Below, in pieces: positions 47,081 to 56,214 of a stretch of 64,000 bases of DNA; the first letter of the stretch is position 1, and each line of letters begins with the position of its first letter. Origin of the DNA: Pedococcus badiiscoriae (GTDB taxonomy: Bacteria; Actinomycetota; Actinomycetes; Actinomycetales; Dermatophilaceae); NCBI RefSeq assembly GCF_013408925.1, contig NZ_JACCAB010000001.1:2108001-2172000 (forward strand), given 5' to 3'. Made by a program: the position numbers and the translations under genes. The notes under the pieces were generated by a model. The model had not been told where the DNA came from and did not search any database. It saw only the letters and a list, made by a program, of their open reading frames with translations.

Positions 47081-47833
47081 TCAGAACCGGGACGTCAGAA
47101 GCGCGCGCTTCACTTCTTGGATCGCCTTCGTCACCTGGATGCCGCGCGGGCAGGCGTCGGTGCAGTTGAAGGTCGTGCGGCAGCGCCACACGCCTTCCTT
47201 GTCGTTCAGGATCTCCAGCCGCTGGGCTCCGCCGTCGTCACGGGTGTCGAAGATGAACCGGTGCGCGTTGACGATCGCCGCGGGTCCGAAGTACTGGCCG
47301 TCGTTCCAGAAGACCGGGCAGCTCGTGGTGCACGCGGCGCACAGGATGCACTTGGTCGTGTCGTCGAACCGGTCGCGGTCGGCCTGGCTCTGGATGCGCT
47401 CGCGGGTCGGCTCGTTGCCCTCGGTGATGAGGAACGGCATCACCTCGCGGTAGGCGTCGAAGAACGGCTCCATGTCGACGATGAGGTCCTTCTCGAGCGG
47501 AAGGCCCTTGATCGCCTCGACGGTGATCGGCTTGTCGGGGTTGACGTCCTTGATGAGCGTCTTGCAGGCAAGCCGGTTCTTGCCGTTGATCCGCATCGCG
47601 TCGGAGCCGCAGACCCCGTGGGCGCAGGACCGGCGGAACGACAGCGAGCCGTCCTGGTCCCACTTGATCTGGTGCAGGGCGTCGAGCACGCGGTCGGTGG
47701 CATGCGCGGTGACCTGGTAGGTCTCCCAGTGGGGCTCGGTGTCGGTCTCGGGGTTGTAGCGCGAGATCCTGAGCGTGACGGTGAAGGTGGGCACGGCCGT
47801 CGCGGCCTTGGGCTCCTGGGCTGTTGCGGTCAT
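47081..47833 (-). CDS. sdhB: Succinate dehydrogenase iron-sulfur subunit
   Basis: A 250-residue subunit that carries electrons from SdhA to the membrane subunits. All three cluster patterns are visible: the [2Fe-2S] set (SCAHGVCGSDAM and later NRLAC), the [4Fe-4S] set (CILCAACTTSCP) and the [3Fe-4S] set (CTDACPRG, with a preceding Cys). Its start overlaps the sdhA stop (TGATG). It ends the sdhC-D-A-B operon. Confidence 0.97.
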   Translation of the reverse strand: MTATAQEPKAATAVPTFTVTLRISRYNPETDTEPHWETYQVTAHATDRVLDALHQIKWDQDGSLSFRRSCAHGVCGSDAMRINGKNRLACKTLIKDVNPDKPITVEAIKGLPLEKDLIVDMEPFFDAYREVMPFLITEGNEPTRERIQSQADRDRFDDTTKCILCAACTTSCPVFWNDGQYFGPAAIVNAHRFIFDTRDDGGAQRLEILNDKEGVWRCRTTFNCTDACPRGIQVTKAIQEVKRALLTSRF

Positions 47834-49608
47834 CAGTACTTGCGCTCCATCGGCTGGTAGCGGGTCACGGTCACGGGCTTGTAGTCGAGGCGGACCTCGT
47901 CCGCGAAGGTCGGCCCCTGCTCCTCGTCGGTGACCGGCGGGCGGTAGGCCATCGTGTGGCGCATGAAGTTGACGTCGTCGCGGGCCTCGTAGTCCTCGCG
48001 GAAGTGACCACCGCGGGACTCCTTGCGTGCCAGAGCCCCGAGGGTGATGACCTCGGCCAGCTCGATGAGGAAGCCGAGCTCGACGGCCTCGAGGAGGTCG
48101 GTGTTGTAGCGCTTGCCCTTGTCCTGGACCACGACGTTGGCGTAGCGCTCCTTGAGCTCGTCGATGACGCCGAGGGCCTCCTTCATCGAGGCCTCGGTGC
48201 GGAAGACCTGGACGTTGCGGTCCATCGTCTCCTGCAGGGCCTTGCGCAGGTCGGCGACCCGCTCGCCGCTCTCGCGGGTGCGGATGGTCTCGACCATGGC
48301 CTCCACGAAGGTCGAGGGGTTGGCCGGCAGGTCGACGTACGGGGCGTTCGCGGCATACTCCGCGGCGGCGATGCCGGCCCGGCGCCCGAACACGTTGATG
48401 TCCAGGAGGCTGTTCGTGCCGAGGCGGTTGGAGCCGTGCACGGAGACGCAGGCGACCTCGCCCGCGGCGAACAGGCCGGGGACGACGTCGGTGTTGTTGC
48501 GCAGCACCTCGGTCTCGACGTTCGTCGGCACGCCACCCATGGCGTAGTGCGCGGTCGGGTAGACCGGCACCGGCTCGGTGTAGGGCTCGACGCCGAGGTA
48601 GGTGCGGGCGAACTCGGTGATGTCGGGGAGCTTGGCGTCGATGTGGGCCGGCTCGAGGTGGGTCAGGTCGAGCAGGACGTAGTCCTTGTTGGGACCGGCG
48701 CCGCGACCCTCGCGGACCTCGTTGGCCATCGAGCGCGCGACGATGTCGCGGGGCGCGAGGTCCTTGATGGTGGGGGCGTAGCGCTCCATGAACCGCTCGC
48801 CGTCGGCGTTGCGCAGGATGCCGCCCTCACCGCGGGCCGCCTCGGAGAGCAGGATGCCCAGGCCGGCCAGGCCTGTCGGGTGGAACTGGAAGAACTCCAT
48901 GTCCTCCAACGGGATCCCGCGGCGGAAGGCCACGCCCATGCCGTCGCCGGTGAGGGTGTGCGCGTTGGAGGTGGTCTTGAAGACCTTGCCCGTGCCGCCG
49001 GTGGCGAAGACGACCGACTTGGCCTGGAACACGTGCAGCTCACCTGTGGCGAGCTCGTAGGCCACGACGCCCGCGGTGTGCTGCTCGCCGTCCGCGCCGG
49101 TGTTCATGAGCAGGTCGAGGACGTAGAACTCGTTGTAGAACTCCACGCCCTGCTTGACGCAGTTCTGGTAGAGCGTCTGGAGGATCATGTGGCCGGTGCG
49201 GTCCGCGGCGAAGCAGGACCGGCGGACGGCAGCCTCACCGTGGTTGCGGGTGTGCCCACCGAACCGGCGCTGGTCGATCTTGCCCTCGGGGGTGCGGTTG
49301 AACGGCAGCCCCATCTTCTCGAGGTCGATGACCGCGTCGATGGCCTCGCGGCACATGATCTCGGCAGCGTCCTGGTCGACGAGGTAGTCGCCACCCTTGA
49401 CGGTGTCGAAGGTGTGCCACTCCCAGTTGTCCTCCTCGACGTTGGCCAGGGCGGCACACATGCCACCCTGCGCCGCGCCGGTGTGGGAGCGGGTCGGGTA
49501 CAGCTTGGTGAGCACCGCCGTGCGGGTGCGGGTGCTCGACTCGAGCGCGGCACGCATGCCCGCGCCGCCGGCCCCGACGATGACGACGTCGTACTTGTGC
49601 GTCTGCAT
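47833..49608 (-). CDS. sdhA: Succinate dehydrogenase flavoprotein subunit
   Basis: A 591-residue flavoprotein that oxidises succinate to fumarate. The N-terminal dinucleotide motif (VVIVGAGGAGMRAAL), the covalent-FAD histidine region (TRSHTGAAQGGM), the catalytic segment HTRNHGEAAVRRSCFA and ALYHPTGLAG-like substrate region (QFHPTGLAG) are all present. Length is typical. It is coupled to sdhB and separated from sdhD by 25 bases. Confidence 0.97.
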   Translation of the reverse strand: MQTHKYDVVIVGAGGAGMRAALESSTRTRTAVLTKLYPTRSHTGAAQGGMCAALANVEEDNWEWHTFDTVKGGDYLVDQDAAEIMCREAIDAVIDLEKMGLPFNRTPEGKIDQRRFGGHTRNHGEAAVRRSCFAADRTGHMILQTLYQNCVKQGVEFYNEFYVLDLLMNTGADGEQHTAGVVAYELATGELHVFQAKSVVFATGGTGKVFKTTSNAHTLTGDGMGVAFRRGIPLEDMEFFQFHPTGLAGLGILLSEAARGEGGILRNADGERFMERYAPTIKDLAPRDIVARSMANEVREGRGAGPNKDYVLLDLTHLEPAHIDAKLPDITEFARTYLGVEPYTEPVPVYPTAHYAMGGVPTNVETEVLRNNTDVVPGLFAAGEVACVSVHGSNRLGTNSLLDINVFGRRAGIAAAEYAANAPYVDLPANPSTFVEAMVETIRTRESGERVADLRKALQETMDRNVQVFRTEASMKEALGVIDELKERYANVVVQDKGKRYNTDLLEAVELGFLIELAEVITLGALARKESRGGHFREDYEARDDVNFMRHTMAYRPPVTDEEQGPTFADEVRLDYKPVTVTRYQPMERKY

Positions 49609-49633
49609 GTTCAGCGGATTCCTTAGCTCGAGC

Positions 49634-50104
49634 TCACTTGTGACACACGGAGAGGGTCGTCGACGGGTCGAGGCACGGGTCGAAGGTGAAGATGACCAGC
49701 GTGCCGAGCACCATGACGAGCAACGCGCTCGCCACGAGCAGACCCTTGAGGATCCACCGGGTGCGGTCCTTCTCGGTGTAGTCGTTGATGATCGTGCGGA
49801 CCCCGTTGAACCCGTGCAGCTCCGCGAGCCACAGCATCAACAGGTCCCACGTCTGCCAGAACGGGCTGCTCCACTTGCCGGCAACGAACGCGAAGTCGAT
49901 GCCGTGGATGCCCTCGCCCAGCATGAGGTTGACGAACAGGTGCCCGAAGACGAGGACGAGCAGCAGGATGCCGCTGCCGCGCATGAACACCCAGGACCAG
50001 AGCTCGAAGTTGCCGCGGCCCGTGGAGACCCGGCGGTAGCGGGACTTCTTGGCCGAGACGGCGTCGGGGCCGGCCTGGTAGTTGGTTTCGGTGCTGGCGC
50101 TCAT
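49634..50104 (-). CDS. sdhD: Succinate dehydrogenase membrane anchor subunit D
   Basis: A 156-residue membrane anchor with three hydrophobic helices. The first contains GSGILLLVLVFGHLFVNLML, with a His suitable for haem or quinone contact, followed by LHGFNGVRTIINDY, the conserved SdhD-type pattern. It lies ten bases after sdhC and forms with it the quinone-reducing membrane part. Confidence 0.93.
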   Translation of the reverse strand: MSASTETNYQAGPDAVSAKKSRYRRVSTGRGNFELWSWVFMRGSGILLLVLVFGHLFVNLMLGEGIHGIDFAFVAGKWSSPFWQTWDLLMLWLAELHGFNGVRTIINDYTEKDRTRWILKGLLVASALLVMVLGTLVIFTFDPCLDPSTTLSVCHK

Positions 50105-50114
50105 CGTCAGCCTC

Positions 50115-50492
50115 TCAGTGCGTGAACACGACGGTCAGGTGCCGGATCGCGAAGGGCGCGAACAGCACGACGAAACCGATGACGACGCCCCAGAAGAGCT
50201 GTCGCTGGTACTTCGGGCCCTTCGCCCAGAAGTCCACGGCGATGATGCGAAGACCGTTGAGCGCGTGGAAGATCACTGCGGCTACCAGCCCCGCCTCGGC
50301 GAGCCCGACGACGGGGTTCTTGTAGGCCCCCATCACCTCGTTGTAGGCGTGGGGGGAGACCCGCACGAGCGCCGTGTCGAGCACGTGCGCGAACAGGAAG
50401 AGGAAGATCAGAACCCCGCTGATGCGGTGGGCCACCCACGACCACATGCCTTCACGGCCGCGGTAGAGGGTCCCGTTGGCTGCCTGCGCCAC
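50115..50492 (-). CDS. sdhC: Succinate dehydrogenase cytochrome b556 subunit C
   Basis: A 125-residue membrane subunit. The signature MWSWVAHRISGVLIFLFLFAH gives the quinone-site Ser/Arg and a helix His, and FHALNGLRIIAVDF holds the haem-ligand-type His. Three helices are evident. Start GTG 50492 has AAAGGGA upstream. TAACCT (50566-50561) on the minus strand is a candidate -10 for the operon. Confidence 0.94.
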   Translation of the reverse strand: MAQAANGTLYRGREGMWSWVAHRISGVLIFLFLFAHVLDTALVRVSPHAYNEVMGAYKNPVVGLAEAGLVAAVIFHALNGLRIIAVDFWAKGPKYQRQLFWGVVIGFVVLFAPFAIRHLTVVFTH

Positions 50493-50592
50493 TGCGCGTC
50501 CCTTTCGAAGCAGATGTCACGGCAGTCGTCGCGAGCGTCGAGGGCCGTAGTTCGCCCGTCAGGTTATCGGCCCGGCCACCGGGTCCGTGAAC

Positions 50593-50620
50593 GGCCTGCC
50601 TGTGAGAAACCAGACAGGCC
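50593..50620 (-). terminator. Hairpin terminator after the GT4 gene
   Basis: GGCCTGCCTG pairs with CAGACAGGCC (nine of ten positions) around an 8-base loop. It lies 33 bases past the GT4 stop and upstream of the sdh promoter, so it would keep the two units separate. No T tract. Confidence 0.5.
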
Positions 50621-50653
50621 GGGTTACCCGCCGGTATGCCGAGGGCGCCAGCC

Positions 50654-51796
50654 CTACCCGGCGAGGGACCGGGCCTGCTGGGCGGACGAGTAGTGGGTCA
50701 GCAGCTGGTCCGTCAGGGACGCCCAGCTCCGCGGAGCGACCCGCAGCCGTCCGGCCTCTCCCATCGCCTCCCGCTTGACCCGGTCGCCGGCCAGGTGGGC
50801 CACCGCCTCACGCAGGGACTCCGGTCGGTCCGGGTCGAAGAGCAGGCCGGTCCGCGAGTGGTCCACCAGGTCGAGGGGGCCGCCGCGCGCGGGGGCGATG
50901 ACAGGCAGCGCCGTCGCCGCGGCCTCCTGCAGGGTCTGCCCGAAGGTCTCCCGGGTGCCGGTGTGCACGAAGAGGTCGAACGCGGCATACGCGCGGGCGA
51001 GGTCGTCCCCCTCGCGCCGGCCGAGGAACACGGCGTCGACACCGGCTGCAGCCAGGGCCGCGGCGTCCTCGTCGCGGGTCGGACCCTCGCCGACGACGAC
51101 CACCCGCAGGCCCGGCAGGCCGGCGAGCGATGCCAGCCGGGTCAGCTCCTTCTCGGGAGCGAGCCGTCCGACATAGCCCACGAGCACCTCCCCCTTCGGC
51201 GCGAGGGACCGGCGCAGCGCGCGGGTGCCGGCGTCGGCGCGCCAGCCGGGGTGAAACAGGGCCGCGTCCACGCCCCGGGCCCACAACGCCGTGCGGGGTA
51301 TGCCGTGCGCGCGCAGCTCGGCGAGGGTCGCCGACGAGGGGGCGAGGGTCAGGTCGGCCATCTCGTGCATCCTGCGGATCCATCGCCAGGCCGCCCGCGC
51401 GGCGCCGCGTCCCACCGCGCCGGGGCCGTGCTGTCGGACGTAGCTGGGCATGTCCGTCTGGTAGACGGCCACCGTCGCCAGCCCGAGCCGTGCAGCGGCG
51501 GACAGGGCGCTGGCGCCGAGCACGAAGGGTGAGGCCACGTGCACGACGTCCGGGGCGAAGTCGGCCAGGGCGGCCTCGACCTCGCCGCCCATCGGCAGCC
51601 CGACCGGGAACTGCCGCACAGGCACGGACGCGAGGCCGTGGACGGCATACCCGGCGTAGTGGGACGGGGCGGGGCGTGGGGCGAGGATGAGCGCCTCGTG
51701 GCCACGGTCCCGCAGGCACTCGGCGACCCGGCAGACGCTGGTCGTGACCCCGTTGAGGTAGGGCAGGAACGACTCGGTGACGATGGCGACGCGCAC
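50654..51796 (-). CDS. GT4 glycosyltransferase, mannosyltransferase-like
   Basis: A 380-residue GT-B glycosyltransferase of family 4. The N-terminal half begins MRVAIVTESFLPYLNGVTTS, a hallmark of GDP-mannose-dependent alpha-mannosyltransferases of the PimB/MgtA group. The C-terminal donor domain has GYVGRLAPEKELTR and the EX7E-type segment HTGTRETFGQTLQEAAATAL. It is divergent from a GDP-mannose pyrophosphorylase gene, which supports GDP-mannose as donor. Start GTG 51796. The acceptor, perhaps a phosphatidylinositol or other lipid, is unknown. Confidence 0.88.
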   Translation of the reverse strand: MRVAIVTESFLPYLNGVTTSVCRVAECLRDRGHEALILAPRPAPSHYAGYAVHGLASVPVRQFPVGLPMGGEVEAALADFAPDVVHVASPFVLGASALSAAARLGLATVAVYQTDMPSYVRQHGPGAVGRGAARAAWRWIRRMHEMADLTLAPSSATLAELRAHGIPRTALWARGVDAALFHPGWRADAGTRALRRSLAPKGEVLVGYVGRLAPEKELTRLASLAGLPGLRVVVVGEGPTRDEDAAALAAAGVDAVFLGRREGDDLARAYAAFDLFVHTGTRETFGQTLQEAAATALPVIAPARGGPLDLVDHSRTGLLFDPDRPESLREAVAHLAGDRVKREAMGEAGRLRVAPRSWASLTDQLLTHYSSAQQARSLAG

Positions 51797-51882
51797 ACCA
51801 TCAGCGTCCGCACCCAGGGTGAGGGGTGGGCCACGACTGGGGGTGTGTCGGGTGAGCGGCAGGTGACGGGCTGGTGGTGGGC

Positions 51883-51888
51883 TAGCGT
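51883..51888 (+). promoter_or_regulatory. -10 box of a leaderless promoter for GDP-mannose pyrophosphorylase
   Basis: TAGCGT ends seven bases before ATG 51896, with no ribosome site between. Confidence 0.5.
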
Positions 51889-51895
51889 TCCGGCC

Positions 51896-53005
51896 ATGTC
51901 ATCCGCGGCGAGCAACGACGTTGCACCCACGAACGACCACTTCTGGGCGGTGATCCCCGCCGGGGGTGCCGGCACGAGGCTGTGGCCGGTGTCCCGCGCG
52001 GGGTCGCCCAAGTTCCTGCACGACCTCACCGGTTCGGGCCGCTCCCTGCTGCAGGCCACCTGGGACCGGCTCACGCCGCTGACCGGCGCGCGAGTGCTGG
52101 TCGTCACCGGTGTCGCCCACCGGGCGGCGGTGGGGGAGCAGCTGCCCGACCTGCCGCCGGACCAGCTGTTGGCCGAACCGGCGCCACGGGACTCCATGGC
52201 CGCGATCGGGTGGGCGGCGGCAGTCCTCGAGGCGCGCGATCCCGATGCGGTGCTGGGGTCCTTCGCAGCGGACCACGTGATCACGGACGAGGACGCGTTC
52301 CGCGCCTGTGTCGCCGAAGCGGTGCGGGTCGCGGAGCAGGGCTTCGTCGTCACGATCGGCATCGAACCCACCCATCCCGCAACGGGATTCGGCTACATCG
52401 AGATGGGTTCACCCCTTGGGGACGGCCCGACCACCGCGGTCAGCCAGTTCGTCGAGAAGCCGGATCGGGCCCGAGCGCAGGACTACCTGTCGACCGGGCG
52501 GTTCCGGTGGAACGCCGGCATGTTCGTCGTGAAGGCCACGGTCCTGCTGGACCTGCTGGCCCAGTGGCACCCCGAGCTCGCGGCGGGAGTCCGCGCGCTC
52601 GCGGCCGACCCGGGTCGGCTCGAGGAGGTGTGGCCCGGGCTGGAGAAGATCGCGATCGACCACGCCGTCGCCGAGCCTGCGGCCGGCCAGGGGAGGGTCG
52701 CCATGGTGCCGGGCGGTTTCGGCTGGGACGACGTCGGCGACTTCAGCTCCCTGGGCGGGTTGCTCTCCGACGCCTCCGGTATGCCGGGGGTCCGAGTCCT
52801 CGGCGACGCCTCAGCCGTGCGGGTGGTCGACTCGACCGGCATCGTGGTGCCCGGAACGGGGCGCGTCGTGGCGCTCGTCGGCCTCGACGACGTCGTCGTG
52901 GTCGACACCCCCGACGCCCTGCTGGTGATGTCCCGCGAGCGGGCCCAGGACGTCAAGGCCGTCGTCGACGCCCTGCGGTCCGAGGGGCGCGCCGACCTCC
53001 TCTGA
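51896..53005 (+). CDS. manC: Mannose-1-phosphate guanylyltransferase (GDP-mannose pyrophosphorylase)
   Basis: A 369-residue nucleotidyltransferase that makes GDP-mannose from GTP and mannose 1-phosphate. The N-terminal signature IPAGGAGTRLWPVSR is at residues 20-34, the SPKF motif follows, then FVEKPD and GFGWDDVGDFSSL. It lacks the C-terminal isomerase domain of bifunctional enzymes. The start ATG 51896 gives the standard N-terminus and has the leaderless -10; the longer upstream frame runs through the opposing GT4 gene. GDP-mannose would feed the adjacent GT4. Confidence 0.93.
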   Translation: MSSAASNDVAPTNDHFWAVIPAGGAGTRLWPVSRAGSPKFLHDLTGSGRSLLQATWDRLTPLTGARVLVVTGVAHRAAVGEQLPDLPPDQLLAEPAPRDSMAAIGWAAAVLEARDPDAVLGSFAADHVITDEDAFRACVAEAVRVAEQGFVVTIGIEPTHPATGFGYIEMGSPLGDGPTTAVSQFVEKPDRARAQDYLSTGRFRWNAGMFVVKATVLLDLLAQWHPELAAGVRALAADPGRLEEVWPGLEKIAIDHAVAEPAAGQGRVAMVPGGFGWDDVGDFSSLGGLLSDASGMPGVRVLGDASAVRVVDSTGIVVPGTGRVVALVGLDDVVVVDTPDALLVMSRERAQDVKAVVDALRSEGRADLL

Positions 53006-53049
53006 CCCGGTGCCACAGTCCCGCGAGCTGGCTGGGGCTCTCAGCGCTC

Positions 53050-54639
53050 TCAGCTGACCAGGTCGCGGCGGCGGAACTGGGTGAAGCCGAGGCCTGCGAC
53101 CACCACGGCCGCGACGACCAGCGCGACGAGGCCGCCCGCGTTGGCGTTGCCACCGGGCAGGCTGCCGAGGTGGTCGAACGGCGAGAGGGCCAGCGCCCAC
53201 GCCGGGAGCGACAGGAGGGCGCCGAACTCACCGAGGAGCACGAACGCCGCCAGCAGACCCCAGGCCAGGGTCGAGCGCCGCGGGAGCAGCCCGAACAGCA
53301 GGACCGCCAGGGCCACGCAGACGAGCACGGCGGGGGCCGTCGCGAGGGCGGCCGGCAGCAGCTGGCCCACCCCGGTGCTGCTCACCGCACCCGCGGACAG
53401 CCCGGCCGCTGTGCCCACCACGGCCAGGAGCCACAGCGAGCCCAGCACGGCGATCGTCGCGTGGCTGCCCAGCCAGGTCCACCGGCTCACCGGCGCGGCC
53501 AGCACGACCTCCGCGCGTCCGGCGCTCTCCTCGGACCGCAGCCGCAGGGTCGTCGCGATGCCGTAGGCGGCCACGCCGATCGCGAGGAACCGCAGCTCGG
53601 TACCGAAGAACGCATCCACGAGGGAGCCCTTTCCACCGCTCATCGTGCGCAGCATCTCCTCGACGCTCGGGCTGCTCGCGATCTGGTCCACGGACCTGGC
53701 GATGTTGCCCACGGCCAGGCCGAGTACGGCATACCCGATGGTCCATCCGAGCAGCGCACCGCGCTGCAGGCGCCAGGCGAGGCCGAGCGGGCTGGCCAGG
53801 GCGGCGGAGGCCCTCGTCGGACCTGGGCGGGGGGCCCACAGGCCCGAGCCGAGGTCGCGACGGTGCAGCAACACGTCGGCGACGAACAGCAGCGCGGCGG
53901 TGGCCAGGACTGCGGGCAGGAGCAGCCACAGCCGATCGGCACCGAACGGGCTGACCTTCTCGGCCCAGCCGAGGAACGACAGCCAGGCGAGGTGCTGGCC
54001 GCCGGCTTTCGTGGTGTCGGCCAGGGCCCGGACGACGAAGGCCAGGCCCAGTGCCCCCACCGCGATGCCCCCCGCCCCGCGGGTGGTCGAGGTCAGCTGG
54101 ACGGCGACGGCGGTGACGCCGGTCATGACGAGTCCGGCCACGACCTCCACCGCCCCGAGCGCGAAGGAGCCGGTCACGCCCACGCCCGTGGCCACCAGGC
54201 TCAGCGCGGAGAGCAGCCCGGTGGCGAGGACCGTCGCCGTCGCCAGCCCTACGGCGGCCGCGAGCGGGGCGCGGCGCCCCACGACGCCGGCTGCGACGAG
54301 CTCGAACCGGCCGTCCTCCTCCTCGCTGCGGGTGTGCCGGCGCACGATGGCGAAGGCGAGGAACGCGGTGAACAGGCTGCCCATCATCACGGTCTTGAGC
54401 ACCCCGATCCCGGCGGCCGTCGCCGACGGCAGCGGCCCGTACAGTGCGGTGAGCGACGGGTTGTCGACCATCACCGCGGCGCCCGAGGCGGCCTCGGCGT
54501 CGGTCGGGTAGAGGTCGAGGGTGGCGACCATCGACCCGTAGGCCGTGGCCACCAGGGCGAGGACGCTGGCCACGATGACCCAGCGGTCGCGGCGCCAGGC
54601 CAGGCGCAGGAGCGGTCCGGTGCCGACGAGCGACGTCAC
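53050..54639 (-). CDS. ABC exporter permease, large ABC-2-like
   Basis: A 529-residue membrane protein with about twelve hydrophobic helices in two similar halves, the layout of actinobacterial exporters for antibiotics or lipids. I read GTG 54639 as the start (MTSLVGTGPLL), with AAGGAGG about ten bases upstream; the frame upstream is a shadow of the ATPase gene. It follows the ATPase gene by 28 bases on the same strand. The exported compound is unknown; the divergent GbsR/MarR gene is the likely regulator. Confidence 0.86.
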   Translation of the reverse strand: MTSLVGTGPLLRLAWRRDRWVIVASVLALVATAYGSMVATLDLYPTDAEAASGAAVMVDNPSLTALYGPLPSATAAGIGVLKTVMMGSLFTAFLAFAIVRRHTRSEEEDGRFELVAAGVVGRRAPLAAAVGLATATVLATGLLSALSLVATGVGVTGSFALGAVEVVAGLVMTGVTAVAVQLTSTTRGAGGIAVGALGLAFVVRALADTTKAGGQHLAWLSFLGWAEKVSPFGADRLWLLLPAVLATAALLFVADVLLHRRDLGSGLWAPRPGPTRASAALASPLGLAWRLQRGALLGWTIGYAVLGLAVGNIARSVDQIASSPSVEEMLRTMSGGKGSLVDAFFGTELRFLAIGVAAYGIATTLRLRSEESAGRAEVVLAAPVSRWTWLGSHATIAVLGSLWLLAVVGTAAGLSAGAVSSTGVGQLLPAALATAPAVLVCVALAVLLFGLLPRRSTLAWGLLAAFVLLGEFGALLSLPAWALALSPFDHLGSLPGGNANAGGLVALVVAAVVVAGLGFTQFRRRDLVS

Positions 54640-54667
54640 GCCGACACCCCCTCCTTGGCCCCCGGCG

Positions 54668-55606
54668 TCACCGACGACCCCGTCGACTCGGTCGTCGGTG
54701 TGTCCGGGTCGGTGCCGACCGTGTCGCGTACTGCGAGAGGAACAGCTCCTCGAGGGTGGGCGGCTGGCAGATGAGGGCCTGGATGCCGTGGGGCCCGAGC
54801 CGACCCAGCACGTCGCCGACAGCGCTGGTCTCGACCGACAGGACGAGGCGGTCACGGTCGAGGCGTGCGGCATCCACTCCGGGCCAGCCGGCCGCCTCGG
54901 TCTGGGCGACCGGCCTGGCCAGGGTCGCGGTCACGCTGGTGCGGGTCAGGTGGCGTAGGTCGGCGAGCGTGCCGGAGTCGACGATCCGGCCGGCCCGCAC
55001 GATGCTGACCCGGTCGGCCGCCGTCTCGACCTCGGACAGGATGTGGCTGGAGAGCAGGACCGTCCGACCTTCGGCCCGCACCTGGGTGAGGTGGTCCTGG
55101 AAGACCTTCTCCATCAACGGGTCCAGGCCCGAGGTGGGTTCGTCGAGGACCAGCAGCGGGACGTCCGAGGCGAGGGCCGCGACCAGGGCGACCTTCTGCC
55201 GGTTCCCCTTGGAGTAGGAGCGGCCCTTCTTGGTGGGGTCGAGCTCGAACGCCTCGAGCAGCTTGTCCCGCTTGCCCTCGTCGATCCCGCCGCGGAGCCG
55301 GCCGAGCAGGTCGATGACCTCGCCCCCGGTCAGGTTGGGCCACAGGACGACGTCGCCCGGCACATAGGCCAGCTGGCGGTGGAGCTCCGTGGCGTGCGTC
55401 CAGGGGTCTCGACCCAGCAGGCTCACGGTGCCGCCGTCCGAGCGCAGCAGGCCGAGCAGGATGCGGATCGTGGTGGACTTCCCGGCACCGTTGGGGCCGA
55501 GGAAGCCGTGGACCTCGCCCTCGTGGACCGTGAGGTCGAGTCCGTCGAGGGCAGTCGTGGCGCCGAACTTCTTGACGAGGCCGGTGGCTTCGATGACGGG
55601 TGCCAT
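54668..55606 (-). CDS. ABC exporter ATP-binding protein
   Basis: A 312-residue ATPase of the drug-exporter type. Walker A is FLGPNGAGKSTT, the signature is SKGNRQKVALVAAL (a divergent form of LSGGQ), and Walker B is LLVLDEPTSGLDPL. The C-terminal 90 residues form the extra domain usual in these exporters. Its ATG 55606 has TACAGT seven bases upstream, a leaderless arrangement, in the short divergent region shared with the GbsR gene. It is the first gene of the exporter unit. Confidence 0.94.
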   Translation of the reverse strand: MAPVIEATGLVKKFGATTALDGLDLTVHEGEVHGFLGPNGAGKSTTIRILLGLLRSDGGTVSLLGRDPWTHATELHRQLAYVPGDVVLWPNLTGGEVIDLLGRLRGGIDEGKRDKLLEAFELDPTKKGRSYSKGNRQKVALVAALASDVPLLVLDEPTSGLDPLMEKVFQDHLTQVRAEGRTVLLSSHILSEVETAADRVSIVRAGRIVDSGTLADLRHLTRTSVTATLARPVAQTEAAGWPGVDAARLDRDRLVLSVETSAVGDVLGRLGPHGIQALICQPPTLEELFLSQYATRSAPTRTHRRPSRRGRR

Positions 55607-55613
55607 GGCTTCG

Positions 55614-55619
55614 ACTGTA
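55614..55619 (-). promoter_or_regulatory. -10 box of a leaderless promoter for the exporter
   Basis: TACAGT on the minus strand ends seven bases before ATG 55606. It lies 29 bases from the -10 of the divergent regulator gene. Confidence 0.55.
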
Positions 55620-55625
55620 CACCGT

Positions 55626-55651
55626 TTTCAGAAACTCTTGAATGTTCTAAA
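55626..55651. promoter_or_regulatory. Candidate GbsR/MarR operator
   Basis: TTTCAGAA (55626-55633) and TTCTAAA (55645-55651) form an imperfect inverted repeat in an A/T-rich patch between the divergent exporter and regulator. It overlaps the regulator's -10 (TAAACT, 55648-55653, six bases before its ATG) and lies just upstream of the exporter -10. It could hold both in check. Confidence 0.45.
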
Positions 55652-55659
55652 CTCCTCGT

Positions 55660-56139
55660 ATGACCGCCGACAAGCCCACCGCGCAGCACCGGTTCGTCGA
55701 GCGGTTCGGGTCGGCGCTGACCGAAGCAGGGCTCCAGCGCCTGCCCGCCCGGGTGTTCGCCGCGCTGCTGGCGGACGACGACGGACGGATGACGGCCGCC
55801 GAGCTCGGTGAGGTCCTGTCGGTGAGCGCCGCGTCCGTGTCCGGGGCTGTCCGCTACCTCCAGCAGCTGCGGATGATCCACCGTGAACGCGAGAAGGGGA
55901 GCAGGCGGGACGTCTATGTCGTGGCCGACGACGCCTGGCACGACATGATGATGAACACCCCGCGCGTCTACGAGCCGATGACGACGGCGCTGCGTGACGG
56001 GGTGGACCTCGTGGGTGGGCGGGCCACCTCGGCCGGCAAGCGGATCGCGCTGAGCGTCGACTTCCTCGAGTTCGTCAGCGAGGAGATGGGCTCCATCGCC
56101 GAGCGGTGGGACAAGCGCCGGGCCGAGCTCGGCCACTGA
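55660..56139 (+). CDS. GbsR/MarR-type transcriptional regulator
   Basis: A 159-residue winged-helix regulator of the GbsR-type MarR group. The helix-turn-helix reads MTAAELGEVLSVSAASVSGAV, then YLQQLRMIHREREKGSRRDVY as the wing. A C-terminal helical dimerisation part follows. ATG 55660 has a leaderless -10 (TAAACT). Divergence from the exporter with a shared operator region suggests it represses the exporter and itself, responding to an exported compound. Confidence 0.9.
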   Translation: MTADKPTAQHRFVERFGSALTEAGLQRLPARVFAALLADDDGRMTAAELGEVLSVSAASVSGAVRYLQQLRMIHREREKGSRRDVYVVADDAWHDMMMNTPRVYEPMTTALRDGVDLVGGRATSAGKRIALSVDFLEFVSEEMGSIAERWDKRRAELGH

Positions 56140-56140
56140 C

Positions 56141-56166
56141 CCGTGACGTAGCCCCGTGACGTAGCC
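56141..56166. repeat. Two 13-base tandem copies after the GbsR gene
   Basis: CCGTGACGTAGCC is repeated twice, starting two bases after the GbsR stop. The next bases (56164-56181) can form a short GCCCAC/GTGGGC hairpin. Confidence 0.85.
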
Positions 56167-56214
56167 CACGGTGAGGTGGGCCACGGGTGGTGACCACACG
56201 GCATACGGGCTCAC

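Noticed and set aside
47824-49626. A 600-codon open frame opposite sdhA
   Set aside because: It is a shadow; the true gene on the minus strand has all SdhA motifs.
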